Assembly: GCA_963837285.1 (NCBI GenBank)
Contig: CAWIMS010000005.1
Coordinates: forward strand, 682,001-746,000
Length of the DNA: 64,000 nt
Direction: 5' to 3'
From: Planosporangium sp963837285
Lineage (GTDB): Bacteria; Actinomycetota; Actinomycetes; Mycobacteriales; Micromonosporaceae
Shown here: positions 17,747 to 26,581 of the stretch, piece by piece
Position numbering within the stretch: position 1 is the stretch's first letter
How the letters are laid out: each line of letters begins with the position of its first letter
The notes under the pieces: model-generated
Database searches by the model: none
Seen by the model: the letters and a program-made list of their open reading frames with translations, nothing else
What the model was told of the DNA's origin: nothing
Position numbers and translations under genes: made by a program

Positions 17747-17763
17747 AGTACACGATCTGTACT
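17747..17763. promoter_or_regulatory. probable HxlR operator in a divergent promoter
   Basis: AGTACACGATCTGTACT is a palindrome with perfect 6-bp arms (AGTACA/TGTACT) around a 5-bp spacer. It sits 20 bp before the hxlR-type ATG and 35 bp from the methyltransferase start. HxlR-family dimers bind sites of this kind. Confidence 0.6.
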
Positions 17764-17782
17764 CGGGGACTACGCTGCGGAA

Positions 17783-18478
17783 ATGGGGTCGTACCACCAG
17801 TTCTGTCCGGTCGCGAAGGCGATGGAACTGCTCGACGAGCGGTGGACGATGCTGGTCGTCCGCGAGCTGGTCAGCGGGAGCGAACACTTCAACGATCTGC
17901 GCCGGGGACTGCCGCGCATGTCTCCGACGCTGCTGTCCAAGCGGCTGCACCAACTGGTGCTGGCTGGTGTGGTGGAGCGGCGGGCCGACGCCGGCGACGT
18001 CCGGTACGTCCTGACCCCGGCGGGTCAGGAGCTGCGCCCCATCGTGGAGGCGCTGGGCTCCTGGGGCATCCGCTGGATCGGCACGCTCGGCGACCCGGAT
18101 CTCGACCCGAAGCTGCTGCTGTGGGACATCCGCCGCAACATCGATCACGACGTGGTGCCCGCCGGGCGGTCGGTGGTCGAGTTCGACTTCTCCGATGTAC
18201 CGCCGCGCCAGCGCCGCTGGTGGCTCGTCGTCACCCCGCAGGAGGCCGACGTGTGCGACGCGGATCCCGGCTTCCCCGTGTCGGTCACGGTACAGACCAC
18301 GCTGCGCCGGATGACCGACGTCTGGCTGGGCAACATCACGTGGACGCAGGCGCATCGGTCGGGTCTGTTCGAGGTACAGGGCCCCGAAGCGCTGCGCCGG
18401 GCGGTGCCGCGCTGGTTCGCTCTGTCGTCGTTCGCATCGGTGCCGCGGCCGGCCCGACGCGTTGCGGGCCGCTCATAG
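17783..18478 (+). CDS. HxlR-family transcriptional regulator
   Basis: The first 100 residues are an HxlR winged helix: FCPVAKAMELLDERWTMLVV, REL, HFNDLRRGLPRMSPTLLSKRL and YVLTPAGQELRPIVEALGSW. The total of 231 residues is longer than the usual 110-130. The extra C-terminal domain (VVEFDFSDVPPRQRRWWLVV and PVSVTVQTTLRRMTDVWLG) resembles an SCP2-like lipid-binding domain, found in a subset of actinobacterial HxlR proteins and possibly the ligand sensor. It is divergent from a methyltransferase gene with a palindrome between. The Cys near the N terminus (FCPV) matches the redox-reactive Cys of HypR-type members. Confidence 0.85.
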   Translation: MGSYHQFCPVAKAMELLDERWTMLVVRELVSGSEHFNDLRRGLPRMSPTLLSKRLHQLVLAGVVERRADAGDVRYVLTPAGQELRPIVEALGSWGIRWIGTLGDPDLDPKLLLWDIRRNIDHDVVPAGRSVVEFDFSDVPPRQRRWWLVVTPQEADVCDADPGFPVSVTVQTTLRRMTDVWLGNITWTQAHRSGLFEVQGPEALRRAVPRWFALSSFASVPRPARRVAGRS

Positions 18479-18488
18479 ACTGGCCGGA

Positions 18489-18650
18489 ATGATCTGGCTC
18501 GGCGCGCTCTGGCACCTCGTCGGTGCGTTCGCTGAGGCCGGCCCGGGCAGTCTCACGGTGCTCGCGGCCGGTGTGCTGCTGGCCATGCTGGTGTCCCGGC
18601 TGCATTGTCTCCGGCCGTTCGGCACGCTGGTGACCGCCTGTGCGCCGAGG
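18489..18650 (+). other. short hydrophobic reading frame, possible fragment
   Basis: From an ATG at 18489 the frame encodes a hydrophobic stretch (MIWLGALWHLVGAFAE, then LTVLAAGVLLAMLVSRLHCL) that could be two membrane helices. It then degenerates into arginine-rich sequence and runs on into the next gene without a natural end. No family is recognised and it may be a remnant or chance. Nothing else is seen in the 210 bp between the HxlR gene and the oxidoreductase. Confidence 0.2.
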
Positions 18651-18688
18651 TCAGCCGGAAGCGGCCGGAGATCCGGGACAATCGCGGG

Positions 18689-19945
18689 GTGGGAGTCGAT
18701 AGTTCCGCACCGGTCACGCTCGCCGTGGTGGGTGCCGGCGTGCGTGGCCACGTGTACGCGAGCTTCGCCGGGCAGTACCCGGACCGGGCGCGGGTGGTCG
18801 CCGTGGTCGATCCGGTGGCGGGACGCCGGGACGCGCTGGCCGACAGGTGCCGGGCCGAACACCGGTTCGCCGACTGGCGTGATCTCGCGGCGCGCGGCCG
18901 GATCGCCGACGCGGTCGTGATCGCCACGCCCGACCGGGAGCACGCCGGGCCGGCGCGGGGATTCGCGCAACTCGGGTACGCGATGCTGCTGGAGAAGCCG
19001 ATCGCCCCGGACGAGGCCGGCTGTGTGGCGCTCATCGACGACCTGGAAGCGGCGGGCGTACTGCTGGCGGTGTGCCACGTGCTGCGCTACACCGCCCACA
19101 CCGAGGCGGTGAAGCGGATCGTCGACGCCGGCCGGCTGGGCGACATCGTGGGGGTGCAGCATCTCGAACCGGTCGGCTGGTGGCACTACGCGCACTCGTT
19201 CGTGCGGGGCAACTGGCGGCGCACCGACGAGACGACCTTCAGCCTGCTCGCGAAGTGCTGCCACGACCTGGACTGGCTGCGCTACATCACCGGCCGGGTC
19301 CCGCTGACCGTGTCGAGCACCGGTGGCCTGCACCATTTCCGCCCCGACAACCGCCCGGCCGGCGCGGCGGACCGGTGCCTGGACTGCTCGGTCGAGCCGG
19401 ACTGCCCGTACTCGGCGCCCCGGCTCTACCTCGGCTGTCTCGGAGACCCGCGGTGGGAGCGCTGGCCGCTGTCGGTGCTGACCCCGGATCTGACCGAGGC
19501 CGGCGTGCTGCGGGCGCTACGCGACGGCCCGTACGGGCGGTGCGTGTACGCGTGCGACAACGACGTGGCCGACCATCAGGTGGTGACGGTCGAGTTCGAC
19601 GGTGGTGTGCACGCCACGCTGACGATGAGCGCGTTCACGCCCTTCGCGCAGCGGCGTACCCAGATCATGGGTACCCGTGGCTTCCTCGACGGCGACGGCG
19701 ACCGGATCACCGTGACCGACTTCGTGTCCGGCCGTACCGAGATCATTCAGCTCCCGGCCACCGCGGACGGCCACGGCGGGGGCGACTTCGGCCTGATGGA
19801 CGCGTTCGTGTCCGCGGTCGCGACCGGCGACCCGGCCCTGATCCGCTCCGGGGCCCGGGAGTCGCTCGACAGTCACCGGATGGCGTACGCCGCGGAGCGC
19901 AGCCGCCTAGCGGGCGGCCTCCCGGTGACCTTGAAGACCGCCTGA
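18689..19945 (+). CDS. Gfo/Idh/MocA-family oxidoreductase
   Basis: A 418-residue NAD(P)-dependent sugar oxidoreductase-like protein. VTLAVVGAGVRGHVYASFAG is the Rossmann GxGxxG segment, AVVIATPDREHAGPARGFAQ and GYAMLLEKPIAPDEAG carry the EKP catalytic-lysine motif, and LAKCCHDLDWLRYITGR is the substrate-side HDxD segment. A cysteine-rich insertion (DRCLDCSVEPDCPYSAPRLY) and later CVYACDNDVADHQVV are typical of the actinobacterial subgroup. The GTG at 18689 places the Rossmann motif near residue 10, as usual. The substrate is probably a sugar or inositol derivative but cannot be told from sequence. Confidence 0.88.
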   Translation: MGVDSSAPVTLAVVGAGVRGHVYASFAGQYPDRARVVAVVDPVAGRRDALADRCRAEHRFADWRDLAARGRIADAVVIATPDREHAGPARGFAQLGYAMLLEKPIAPDEAGCVALIDDLEAAGVLLAVCHVLRYTAHTEAVKRIVDAGRLGDIVGVQHLEPVGWWHYAHSFVRGNWRRTDETTFSLLAKCCHDLDWLRYITGRVPLTVSSTGGLHHFRPDNRPAGAADRCLDCSVEPDCPYSAPRLYLGCLGDPRWERWPLSVLTPDLTEAGVLRALRDGPYGRCVYACDNDVADHQVVTVEFDGGVHATLTMSAFTPFAQRRTQIMGTRGFLDGDGDRITVTDFVSGRTEIIQLPATADGHGGGDFGLMDAFVSAVATGDPALIRSGARESLDSHRMAYAAERSRLAGGLPVTLKTA

Positions 19946-20025
19946 CGGCGGGCCTCGGCGGGCTCCAGCGGCCTCGGCGGCCTCGGCGGGCGGACTTTGT
20001 CGGACCCCTCGGATACGTTGGTCGC

Positions 20026-21039
20026 ATGGTGCTGGCGACGGTGGAGACGGAGTTCCCCCTGGAGGGGTTCCGCGGTGAGTTGACCGGTTACTGCTACCGG
20101 ATGCTGGGCTCGGCGTTCGAGGCGGAGGACGCCGTCCAGGAGACAATGGTCCGGGCTTGGCGCGGATTGGACCGGTTCGAGGGCCGTTCGGCACTACGTT
20201 CCTGGCTGTACCGGATTGCCACGAATGTGTGCCTGGACATGGTCGGCAGTGCCCAGCGCCGGGCCCGACCGATGGATCTCGGCCCGGCCACCGACGCCCG
20301 GTCGCCGGTCGGGGCGCCGCTGCCGGAGGCGGTGTGGGTGGGTCCCGTCCCGGACAATCCGGTCGTGCCCGTCGACGGCGACCCGGCCGACGTCGCCGCC
20401 GGGCGGGAGAGCATCCGGCTCGCGTTCGTCGCCGCGCTCCAGCACCTGCCGGCCCGCCAGCGGGCGGTGCTCATCCTGCGCGAGGTGCTCAGCTGGTCGG
20501 CCAACGAGGTGGCCGAGCTGCTCGACACCAGCGTCGCCTCGGTCAACAGCGCGCTCCAGCGGGCCCGGGCCACGCTGGCCACGGCCGACCTCGCGGCCGA
20601 CCCGATCAAGCCGATGGACGACGACCAGCGCAAACTGCTGGCCCAGTACGTCGAGGCGTTCGAGCGCTACGACATGGCCGCGCTGACCTCGCTGTTGCAC
20701 GAGGACGCCACGCTCAACATGCCGCCGCTGCCGCTGTGGCTGCGTGGCCACACCGACATCACCGAGTGGATGCTCGGCCCGGGCCACGGCTGCGCCGGGT
20801 CCCGGCTGGTCCCGACGGTGGCCAACGGCATGCCCGCCTTCGGGCAATACCGGCCGGCCGCCACGGCCGACCCGACCCAGTGGGGCGGCCCGGGCCGGGA
20901 CGGCCGGGACGACGGCGGCTACCTGCCGTGGGCGCTGATCGTTCTGGAGATCACCGATGGTCGGATCAAGGGGATCAGCAACTTCCTCGACACCGACCGG
21001 CTGTTCCCGCTGTTCGGCCTGCCGGAGCGCCTCGACTGA
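20026..21039 (+). CDS. ECF sigma factor with C-terminal SnoaL-like domain (SigJ/SigG type)
   Basis: The 337-residue protein has sigma-70 region 2 (GYCYRMLGSAFEAEDAVQET, RSALRSWLYRIATNVCLDM), region 4 (LQHLPARQRAVLILREVLSW, SANEVAELLDTSVASVNSAL) and a SnoaL/NTF2-like C-terminal domain (FERYDMAALTSLLHEDATLN, TEWMLGPGHGC). This is the long ECF group in which the SnoaL domain replaces a separate anti-sigma factor. Its last base overlaps the first base of the RecQ-like gene, so the two are co-translated. Target promoters are unknown. Confidence 0.9.
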   Translation: MVLATVETEFPLEGFRGELTGYCYRMLGSAFEAEDAVQETMVRAWRGLDRFEGRSALRSWLYRIATNVCLDMVGSAQRRARPMDLGPATDARSPVGAPLPEAVWVGPVPDNPVVPVDGDPADVAAGRESIRLAFVAALQHLPARQRAVLILREVLSWSANEVAELLDTSVASVNSALQRARATLATADLAADPIKPMDDDQRKLLAQYVEAFERYDMAALTSLLHEDATLNMPPLPLWLRGHTDITEWMLGPGHGCAGSRLVPTVANGMPAFGQYRPAATADPTQWGGPGRDGRDDGGYLPWALIVLEITDGRIKGISNFLDTDRLFPLFGLPERLD

Positions 21040-22706
21040 TGGATGACTCCACGGTCGACCGGGTCGCGACCTCGGTTTTCGGGTTCGACCTACGGCCCGG
21101 GCAGCGCGAAGCGATCGAGTCGGTGCTGTCCGGCCGGGACACCCTGGCCGTCCTGCCGACCGGCAGCGGGAAGAGCGCGATCTACCAGGTGGCCGGGCTC
21201 GCGCTCGGCGGCCTGACCGTCGTCGTCTCGCCGTTGATCGCGCTCCAGCGCGACCAGGCCGCCGCGCTCGCGAAGCGCACCCGTCCCGACGGCCGGCCGG
21301 TCACGGTCGTGCTGCTCAACTCCACCCAGCACCGGGCGGATCGGCAGGCCGCGCTCGACGGGCTGCGCGCCGGGCTCGTCGATTTCGTCATGCTCGGCCC
21401 CGAGCAGCTCGCCAACGCCGAGTCGCTCGCCGCGATCGCCGCATGCCGGTCGCGGGTCACCCTGGTCACCGTCGACGAGGCGCACCTGGTCAGCGAGTGG
21501 GGTCACGATTTCCGCCCGGAATACCTCCGGCTCGCCGACGTGATCCAGGGGTTCGGCGCGCCGCCGGTGCTGGCGCTGACCGCCACCGCCGCGCCGCCGG
21601 TCCAGGCCGACATCACCCGCCAGCTACGGATGAGTACGCCGTGGGTGGTGGTCGCCGACTTCGACCGGCCCAACATCCATCTGGGAGTCCGCCGCTCCCG
21701 CCACGACCTGCCCGAGACCCGGTCGATCGACGACCGCGCCGTCGAGGTCGTCATCGCCCACGACTCCCCCACGCTGGTCTACGCACTCACCCACGCCCGG
21801 TGTGAAAGCCTGGCCGCCCGGCTCAAGCTCGACGCGTACAAGGTCGAGGCCTACCATGCTGGGCTGCCGGCGGCCGCCCGCGCCCGGGTGCAGGACGCGT
21901 TCCTCGCCGGATGGCTGGATGTCGTGGTCGCGACCAGCGCGTTCGGCATGGGCATCGACAAGCCGGACGTCCGCACCGTCGTCCACGCCGGCGCGCCCAG
22001 CAGCCTCGACGAGTACTACCAGGAGATCGGCCGCGCCGGGCGCGACGGCGGACCCGCACGTGCGGTGCTCGTCTACGACCCCCGCACGATCCGGATCCCC
22101 CGCCTGCTCGCGGCCCGATCCCGGATCGGGGCGTCGACGGTCCACGCGGTGATCGACGCGATCGAGGCGGCACCCGATCGGGTCACGATCACCGCGGTCG
22201 TCGACGCCAGCGGGGTGAGCCGCCAGCAGGCGCTGCGGGTGATCGACGAGCTGCTGGAGCTGGGCTTCCTCAAGCCCGACGGCACCGACGCCGTCACCAG
22301 ACCAGACCGGCTGCCGGCCGACGCGTTCACCCTCGTCTCCCGGGCGGGCAGCCGCCAGCAGTCGATCCTGACCAGCCGGATCGAAGCCGCCCGGGGATAC
22401 GCCGAGACGACCCGCTGCCGGCGGGCCGAACTGCTCGGGTACTTCGGCGAGCACTACGAGCCACCCTGCGGCGGTTGCGACAACGACACCGCCGCCGTAC
22501 CCGCGGGGGCCACCCCGGGTGGCCGTCGCGAGCAGGACGGCGGCGTGCCCGTCCACCACCGCCTGTGGGGGCACGGCGTCCTGCTGTCCCGCGACGAGCA
22601 CGAGCTGACAGTGGCGTTCGACTCCGTCGGGTACCGGCATCTCACGGCGGCGGCCCTGGAGAACGGCCTGCTCACGATCGAGGACCCCGCCGGACCTCCC
22701 GGATAG
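21039..22706 (+). CDS. recQ: RecQ-like ATP-dependent DNA helicase
   Basis: A 555-residue superfamily 2 helicase. Motif I is VLPTGSGKSAIYQV, motif II is VDEAHLVSEWGHDFRPEY (DEAH), motif III is LALTATA, and the C-terminal motor reads FGMGIDKPDVRTVVHAGAPSS and YYQEIGRAGRDGGPA. The zinc-binding segment shows TRCRRAELLGYFGEHYEPPC followed by GGCDNDT, so the fourth Cys of the usual set (CDNC) is missing. There is no HRDC domain; instead the end has a WGxGV...FDSVGYRHL unit common in actinobacterial relatives. The ATG overlaps the stop of the sigma-factor gene, an unusual pairing suggesting damage- or stress-linked expression. Confidence 0.9.
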   Translation: MDDSTVDRVATSVFGFDLRPGQREAIESVLSGRDTLAVLPTGSGKSAIYQVAGLALGGLTVVVSPLIALQRDQAAALAKRTRPDGRPVTVVLLNSTQHRADRQAALDGLRAGLVDFVMLGPEQLANAESLAAIAACRSRVTLVTVDEAHLVSEWGHDFRPEYLRLADVIQGFGAPPVLALTATAAPPVQADITRQLRMSTPWVVVADFDRPNIHLGVRRSRHDLPETRSIDDRAVEVVIAHDSPTLVYALTHARCESLAARLKLDAYKVEAYHAGLPAAARARVQDAFLAGWLDVVVATSAFGMGIDKPDVRTVVHAGAPSSLDEYYQEIGRAGRDGGPARAVLVYDPRTIRIPRLLAARSRIGASTVHAVIDAIEAAPDRVTITAVVDASGVSRQQALRVIDELLELGFLKPDGTDAVTRPDRLPADAFTLVSRAGSRQQSILTSRIEAARGYAETTRCRRAELLGYFGEHYEPPCGGCDNDTAAVPAGATPGGRREQDGGVPVHHRLWGHGVLLSRDEHELTVAFDSVGYRHLTAAALENGLLTIEDPAGPPG

Positions 22707-22811
22707 CGCGCACCGCGTCGTGACCCGGCGGTTGCCCTCGCGGCCCTTGTCGTGCGCACCGACCCGCGGTGGCATGGGTCCGGCCGTCCCGACGACGTGA
22801 GGAGAGCGACG

Positions 22812-23381
22812 ATGTCCACGACGACCGTACCCAGGCTCCTGATCATCGGCACCGCGGCGATCGCGACCGTCCTGGCCGGCACCACCATGGCCCAGGCGGC
22901 TTCCGCCGCGGGCACCGTGTCGGTGCAGGGAACCTCCCTCACCTTCCAGGCCGGCGACGACGTCGCCAACAACGTAGAGATATTCAGCACGCAGGACCCC
23001 GTCCTGGCCCTCAGCGACCATGCCGCCCCGGTCAGGCTGGCCTCGTCGGCCCGCAGCCGGTGCAGGTTGGACGGTGCGATCGTCCGCTGCACCGGGATCA
23101 CGTCGGTGACGGTGGATCTCGGCAACCGCAACGACAAGCTGCACGCGGAGGGCTTCGCCCGGCTGCGCGCGAGCGGCGGGTCGGGCAACGACAGGTTGGA
23201 GGCCGGCTCCTATCAGGAACAGGTGACCTTCCAGGGCAACGGCGGCAACGACGTCCTGATCGGCGGCGTTCGGAACGACCGGCTTGACGCCGGCTCCGGC
23301 AGTAACCAGCGGACCGAAGGAAACGGTGGCAGGGACACGTGCACCGGATCCGACGTCGTCAAGATCTCCTGCGAAGCCTGA
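22812..23381 (+). CDS. secreted protein with RTX-like calcium-binding repeats
   Basis: A 189-residue exported protein with signal peptide LLIIGTAAIATVLAGTTMAQ and a C-terminal half of hemolysin-type repeats: LGNRNDKLHAEG, GGSGNDRLEAGS, GNGGNDVLIGG, RNDRLDAGSGSN and GNGGRDTC. These GGxGND units form calcium-binding beta-rolls. Cysteine pairs (RCRL/RCTG and DTCTG/ISCEA) suggest disulfides. The ATG at 22812 is preceded by GGAGAG. The role is probably structural or a surface adhesin. It converges on the epoxide hydrolase gene with 9 bp between stops. Confidence 0.8.
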   Translation: MSTTTVPRLLIIGTAAIATVLAGTTMAQAASAAGTVSVQGTSLTFQAGDDVANNVEIFSTQDPVLALSDHAAPVRLASSARSRCRLDGAIVRCTGITSVTVDLGNRNDKLHAEGFARLRASGGSGNDRLEAGSYQEQVTFQGNGGNDVLIGGVRNDRLDAGSGSNQRTEGNGGRDTCTGSDVVKISCEA

Positions 23382-23390
23382 TCAGCCCGG

Positions 23391-24539
23391 CTACGTCTGC
23401 CGGTGCTCTCGGAAGAACTCCCGGATGTCCGAGACCAGAAGATCCGGAGCCTGGAGGGAGGCGAAGTGGCCGCCCTCCGGGTAGCGCGTCCAGCGCGTGA
23501 TCGTGTGCGACAGCGCCGCCAGCCCCCGGATCGCCCGGTCGCCGAGAAAGTTGGCCACCGCCGTGGGGACCGGTGACGGCGCGGGACGCTGCCCCCATGC
23601 CTCGGCGCCGGCCTCACGGTACAGCCGTGCGGCTGATCCCGCTGTCGAGGTCAGCCAGAAGATGGTGACGTTGGTGAGGATGGTGTCCCGGTCGATGGGA
23701 CTTCGCCGGGTCTGGGTGGGGTCCCAGTCCACGAACCACTCCAGGTTCCAGGCGAGCTGGCCGGCCGGGGAGTCGTTCAGCGCGTAGGCGAGGGTCTGCG
23801 GCCGGGTGGACATCTGCGTGGCGTACCCGGAGTGGCCGTACCACCACGTCTGATTCTGCTGGGCCTGCTCCCGCTCGTCCGGGGCCAGCTCGTCCAGCTC
23901 GCCCGGGCTGGTCGGCGTCGCGGCGGTGGCGAGGGCGTTGAGGTGCACGCCGACGACGTGTTCGGGGGCGATCCGACCGACCTCCGGCGACACGATGCTG
24001 CCGAAGTCGCCGCCCTGCGCCCCGTAGCGGTCGTATCCGAGACGCCGCATCAACTCGACCCACGCGCGCGCGATCCGGTTGATCCCCCAGCCGGTCTCGT
24101 GGGTGGGCCCGGAGAACGCGAAGCCGGGCAGCGACGGAGCGACCACATGAAACGCGTCGGCCGGATCGCCGCCGTGCGATCGGGGATCGGTCAGCGGGCC
24201 GAGGATGTCGAGAAAGTCGTACACTGTGCTCGGCCAGCCGTGCGTGATGATCAGGGGCAACGCACCCGGCTCCGGCGAACGGGCGTGCAGAAAGTGCACG
24301 TTCTGCGCATCGATCTCGGTGCTGAACTGGGCGACCGCGTTGAGCCGGTCCTCGTGCCGGCGCCACGCATAGCCGGTTCGCCAGTAGTCGACCAGGTCGA
24401 CGAGATAGTCCCGGTCGACCCCGTACGACCAGCCCACCCCGGGCAACTGGTCGGGCCAACGCGTAGCTGCCAACCGGTCCCGGAGCTGATCGAGATCGCC
24501 CTGCGGAACGTCGATGCGGAAGGGCTGCACAGAGTTCAT
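23391..24539 (-). CDS. epoxide hydrolase-family alpha/beta hydrolase
   Basis: The 382-residue protein has the epoxide-hydrolase N-terminal cap (IDVPQGDLDQLRDRLAATRW, YLVDLVDYWRTGYAWRRHED) followed by the hydrolase core: oxyanion HGWPSTVYDF, nucleophile Asp in GAQGGDFGSIVS, and the catalytic His near the end in YPEGGHFASLQAPDLLVSDI. Two tyrosines that could activate the epoxide are present in the cap region. It is related to microsomal/juvenile-hormone-type epoxide hydrolases common in actinomycetes. The ATG at 24539 was chosen because the cap domain begins just after it. Confidence 0.9.
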   Translation of the reverse strand: MNSVQPFRIDVPQGDLDQLRDRLAATRWPDQLPGVGWSYGVDRDYLVDLVDYWRTGYAWRRHEDRLNAVAQFSTEIDAQNVHFLHARSPEPGALPLIITHGWPSTVYDFLDILGPLTDPRSHGGDPADAFHVVAPSLPGFAFSGPTHETGWGINRIARAWVELMRRLGYDRYGAQGGDFGSIVSPEVGRIAPEHVVGVHLNALATAATPTSPGELDELAPDEREQAQQNQTWWYGHSGYATQMSTRPQTLAYALNDSPAGQLAWNLEWFVDWDPTQTRRSPIDRDTILTNVTIFWLTSTAGSAARLYREAGAEAWGQRPAPSPVPTAVANFLGDRAIRGLAALSHTITRWTRYPEGGHFASLQAPDLLVSDIREFFREHRQT

Positions 24540-24631
24540 ACCGCCAAGCTTGGCAGCCACGTGGGACATATTCGGCTGTACCACCGTGCCGCCGCTGCCG
24601 CGGGCTGCCGCCCACGTCCAAGGAGGTCGTC

Positions 24632-25099
24632 ATGAAGCGTCCGGTCCTGATCACTCTCGCCGCAGCCACGATCGCGGGCGTGTTGGCTGCCGCCGTCGGT
24701 TCCGCACCGGCGGCCGCCACCGACTCGACCGGGTCGACGCTGCGTTTCCGCGTCCAGTTCAGCCCGTTCTTCTACCTCGACCTCGGCGCTCCGGGGCCGA
24801 GCATGGGAGACCAGATCATCTCCCACGACCTGCTGTTCGACCCGTCCGGCAAGCAGGCCGGGCACGACGGCGTCTCGTGCACCATCACCGACCCCGCTGG
24901 CGGTCCGGAGGCCGAGTGCACCGCCACGTTCGCGCTGTCCGGCGGACTGCTCACCACCCAGTTTCTGAACACACCGCCGCCGGTGAAGCATTTCGCGGTG
25001 ACCGGCGGCACCGGCAGGTACCGCAAAGCCCGCGGCGATGCCGTTCTGGTGGAGAACGGCGACGGTACCGGCACCGTGACGTTCAACCTGGCGTCATAG
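24632..25099 (+). CDS. secreted allene-oxide-cyclase/dirigent-like barrel protein
   Basis: A 155-residue exported protein (signal LITLAAATIAGVLAAAVGSA). The mature part has the eight-stranded barrel pattern of the allene oxide cyclase-like/dirigent superfamily: GDQIISHDLLFDPSGKQAGH, CTITDPAGGPEAECTATFAL and FAVTGGTGRYRKARGDAVLV. In bacteria such proteins have no established enzymatic role. AAGGAGG lies 8 nt before the ATG. It is divergent from the epoxide hydrolase gene and ends in a perfect terminator. Confidence 0.75.
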   Translation: MKRPVLITLAAATIAGVLAAAVGSAPAAATDSTGSTLRFRVQFSPFFYLDLGAPGPSMGDQIISHDLLFDPSGKQAGHDGVSCTITDPAGGPEAECTATFALSGGLLTTQFLNTPPPVKHFAVTGGTGRYRKARGDAVLVENGDGTGTVTFNLAS

Positions 25100-25106
25100 C
25101 GCGCCG

Positions 25107-25140
25107 GGTCGGCCGGCCACCATCCGGTGGCCGGCCGACC
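25107..25140. terminator. bidirectional terminator
   Basis: A perfect 15-bp stem (GGTCGGCCGGCCACC / GGTGGCCGGCCGACC) with a 4-nt loop lies between two convergent genes. Confidence 0.85.
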
Positions 25141-25151
25141 GCCGATCGCCG

Positions 25152-26363
25152 TTACGGGGTGTGGTGAATCGCGAGGCTCCTGCCGCCGTTGGTGCCGACC
25201 GCCCAGGCTTCGCCGGTACCGGGTACCGCGCTGATGCCCGTCAGGAGTGCGGTGTTGACCACGCCGCCGGGGATGGCGACCGCTGTCCACGCGGTGCCGT
25301 TCCAGTGTTCGGTACCGTTGACGCCGACCGCCCAGACGTCGGTCGGGGATGCCGCCGTGACACCGGAAAGCAGGTTGGTGGTGGCCGCGTCCGGCACGAA
25401 CGTCCAGGCGGTCCCGTTCCAGTGCATCACCTCAGCTTTGGCGGCCCCGTTCGTACCGTCGGTGGTGAAGATGTTGCCGACCGCCCAGACGTCGCTGTGT
25501 CCGGCCGCCGCCACTCCATTGAGGACGGTGCGTTCCGGGTTGAACGTGGTGCCGCCCGGAATGTTCGGGCTGGGCACGACGGTCCAGGCGGTGCCGTCAT
25601 AGTGCATCGTGAGGGTGAGGCCGGTCAGCGCGATGCCACCCAGCGAGTAGCTGCCGACCGCCCAGATATCGGTGGGCGAAACGGCTGAGACGCCGGTCAA
25701 CTGGGCGCTGGCCAGTGTGTTGCCGGCAGGCGGGGTCGGATCCGGCACCGGCACGATCGACCAGGCGGTGCCGTTCCAGTGCTCGACCAGGGCTCTGGCG
25801 GTGGCGCTGCGACCCACCGCCCAGGCGTTGGTCGGGCTGAACCCGACCACACCGTCCAGATGGGACTTCGATCCACCGGTGGCGGCCGGCGCGGGTACGT
25901 TCGTCCACGCGGTGCCGTTCCAGTGGTCGATCAGGGGGTTGGTGCTGGCGAAGCCGGTCGGGTTCCTGGAGCCGACCGCCCACACGTCGTTGGCGGCCGA
26001 CCCGCCGACCGCCAGGAGCTTCTCGTCGACGCGCAGCGTGCTGGGCACCGTGAACCGCTGCCATTGCTGGCCGTTCCAGTGCTCGGCCAGCCCGTCCCGT
26101 CCGGTGTCGTCGACCGGGTTCGCGAAGAAGCCGACGGCCCAGGCGTCGGTGCTTGTGCGCGCGGATACCGCGGTGAGGGTGTTCCCGGTCGCGGACGGAT
26201 CCACGGTCGGAACCGTCACCCAACCGGTGGCCGCGCTCGCCGTGCCCGCCATCAGCACCGCCACCGCCGCGGCGCCGAGCGTCACGCCGAGTCGCACGGA
26301 TGCCCGGCTCAGCAGCCGCCGTCTCGCGCGTTCGCGGTCGGTGCTGTCGGTGCCTTGGAACAT
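25152..26363 (-). CDS. secreted beta-propeller-like repeat protein
   Basis: A 403-residue exported protein (signal VTLGAAAVAVLMAGTASAA) built of about seven repeats of roughly 50 residues. Each has a conserved HWNGTAWTxVPxP strand pair followed by LTGVSAVSPTDIWAVG. The regular WxVG and HWNG spacing points to a six- or seven-bladed propeller. No catalytic motif is visible, so a binding role at the cell surface is most likely. The first 25 residues before the hydrophobic core are unusually long and basic (RERARRRLLSRASVR), so a later start is possible. GAGGATT just upstream of the ATG supports 26363. Confidence 0.75.
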   Translation of the reverse strand: MFQGTDSTDRERARRRLLSRASVRLGVTLGAAAVAVLMAGTASAATGWVTVPTVDPSATGNTLTAVSARTSTDAWAVGFFANPVDDTGRDGLAEHWNGQQWQRFTVPSTLRVDEKLLAVGGSAANDVWAVGSRNPTGFASTNPLIDHWNGTAWTNVPAPAATGGSKSHLDGVVGFSPTNAWAVGRSATARALVEHWNGTAWSIVPVPDPTPPAGNTLASAQLTGVSAVSPTDIWAVGSYSLGGIALTGLTLTMHYDGTAWTVVPSPNIPGGTTFNPERTVLNGVAAAGHSDVWAVGNIFTTDGTNGAAKAEVMHWNGTAWTFVPDAATTNLLSGVTAASPTDVWAVGVNGTEHWNGTAWTAVAIPGGVVNTALLTGISAVPGTGEAWAVGTNGGRSLAIHHTP

Positions 26364-26581
26364 CAGAATCCTCCTTGGACGGTCTGATCACCGGTGGCCG
26401 GTGGCTCGCCGGTGGGCAGGTCTGCCATTCACCAGGCGTTCCAAAACGTTCCGCTGCGCGTTCCACCCGGCGTCCCGCCGGCGTCGGGACGGTCTCATCG
26501 ACCCGGCGGTGTCGATCCGACCGGCTGGCGGGTCGGCTGATCGCTGGGGATCGACCGAGAGCCCTGACTATGCTTGCGATC

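Noticed and set aside
19946..20025. GGCCTCGGCGG repeats between the oxidoreductase and sigma-factor genes as a regulatory element
   Set aside because: The units are few and imperfect, and GC-rich intergenic DNA gives such runs by chance.
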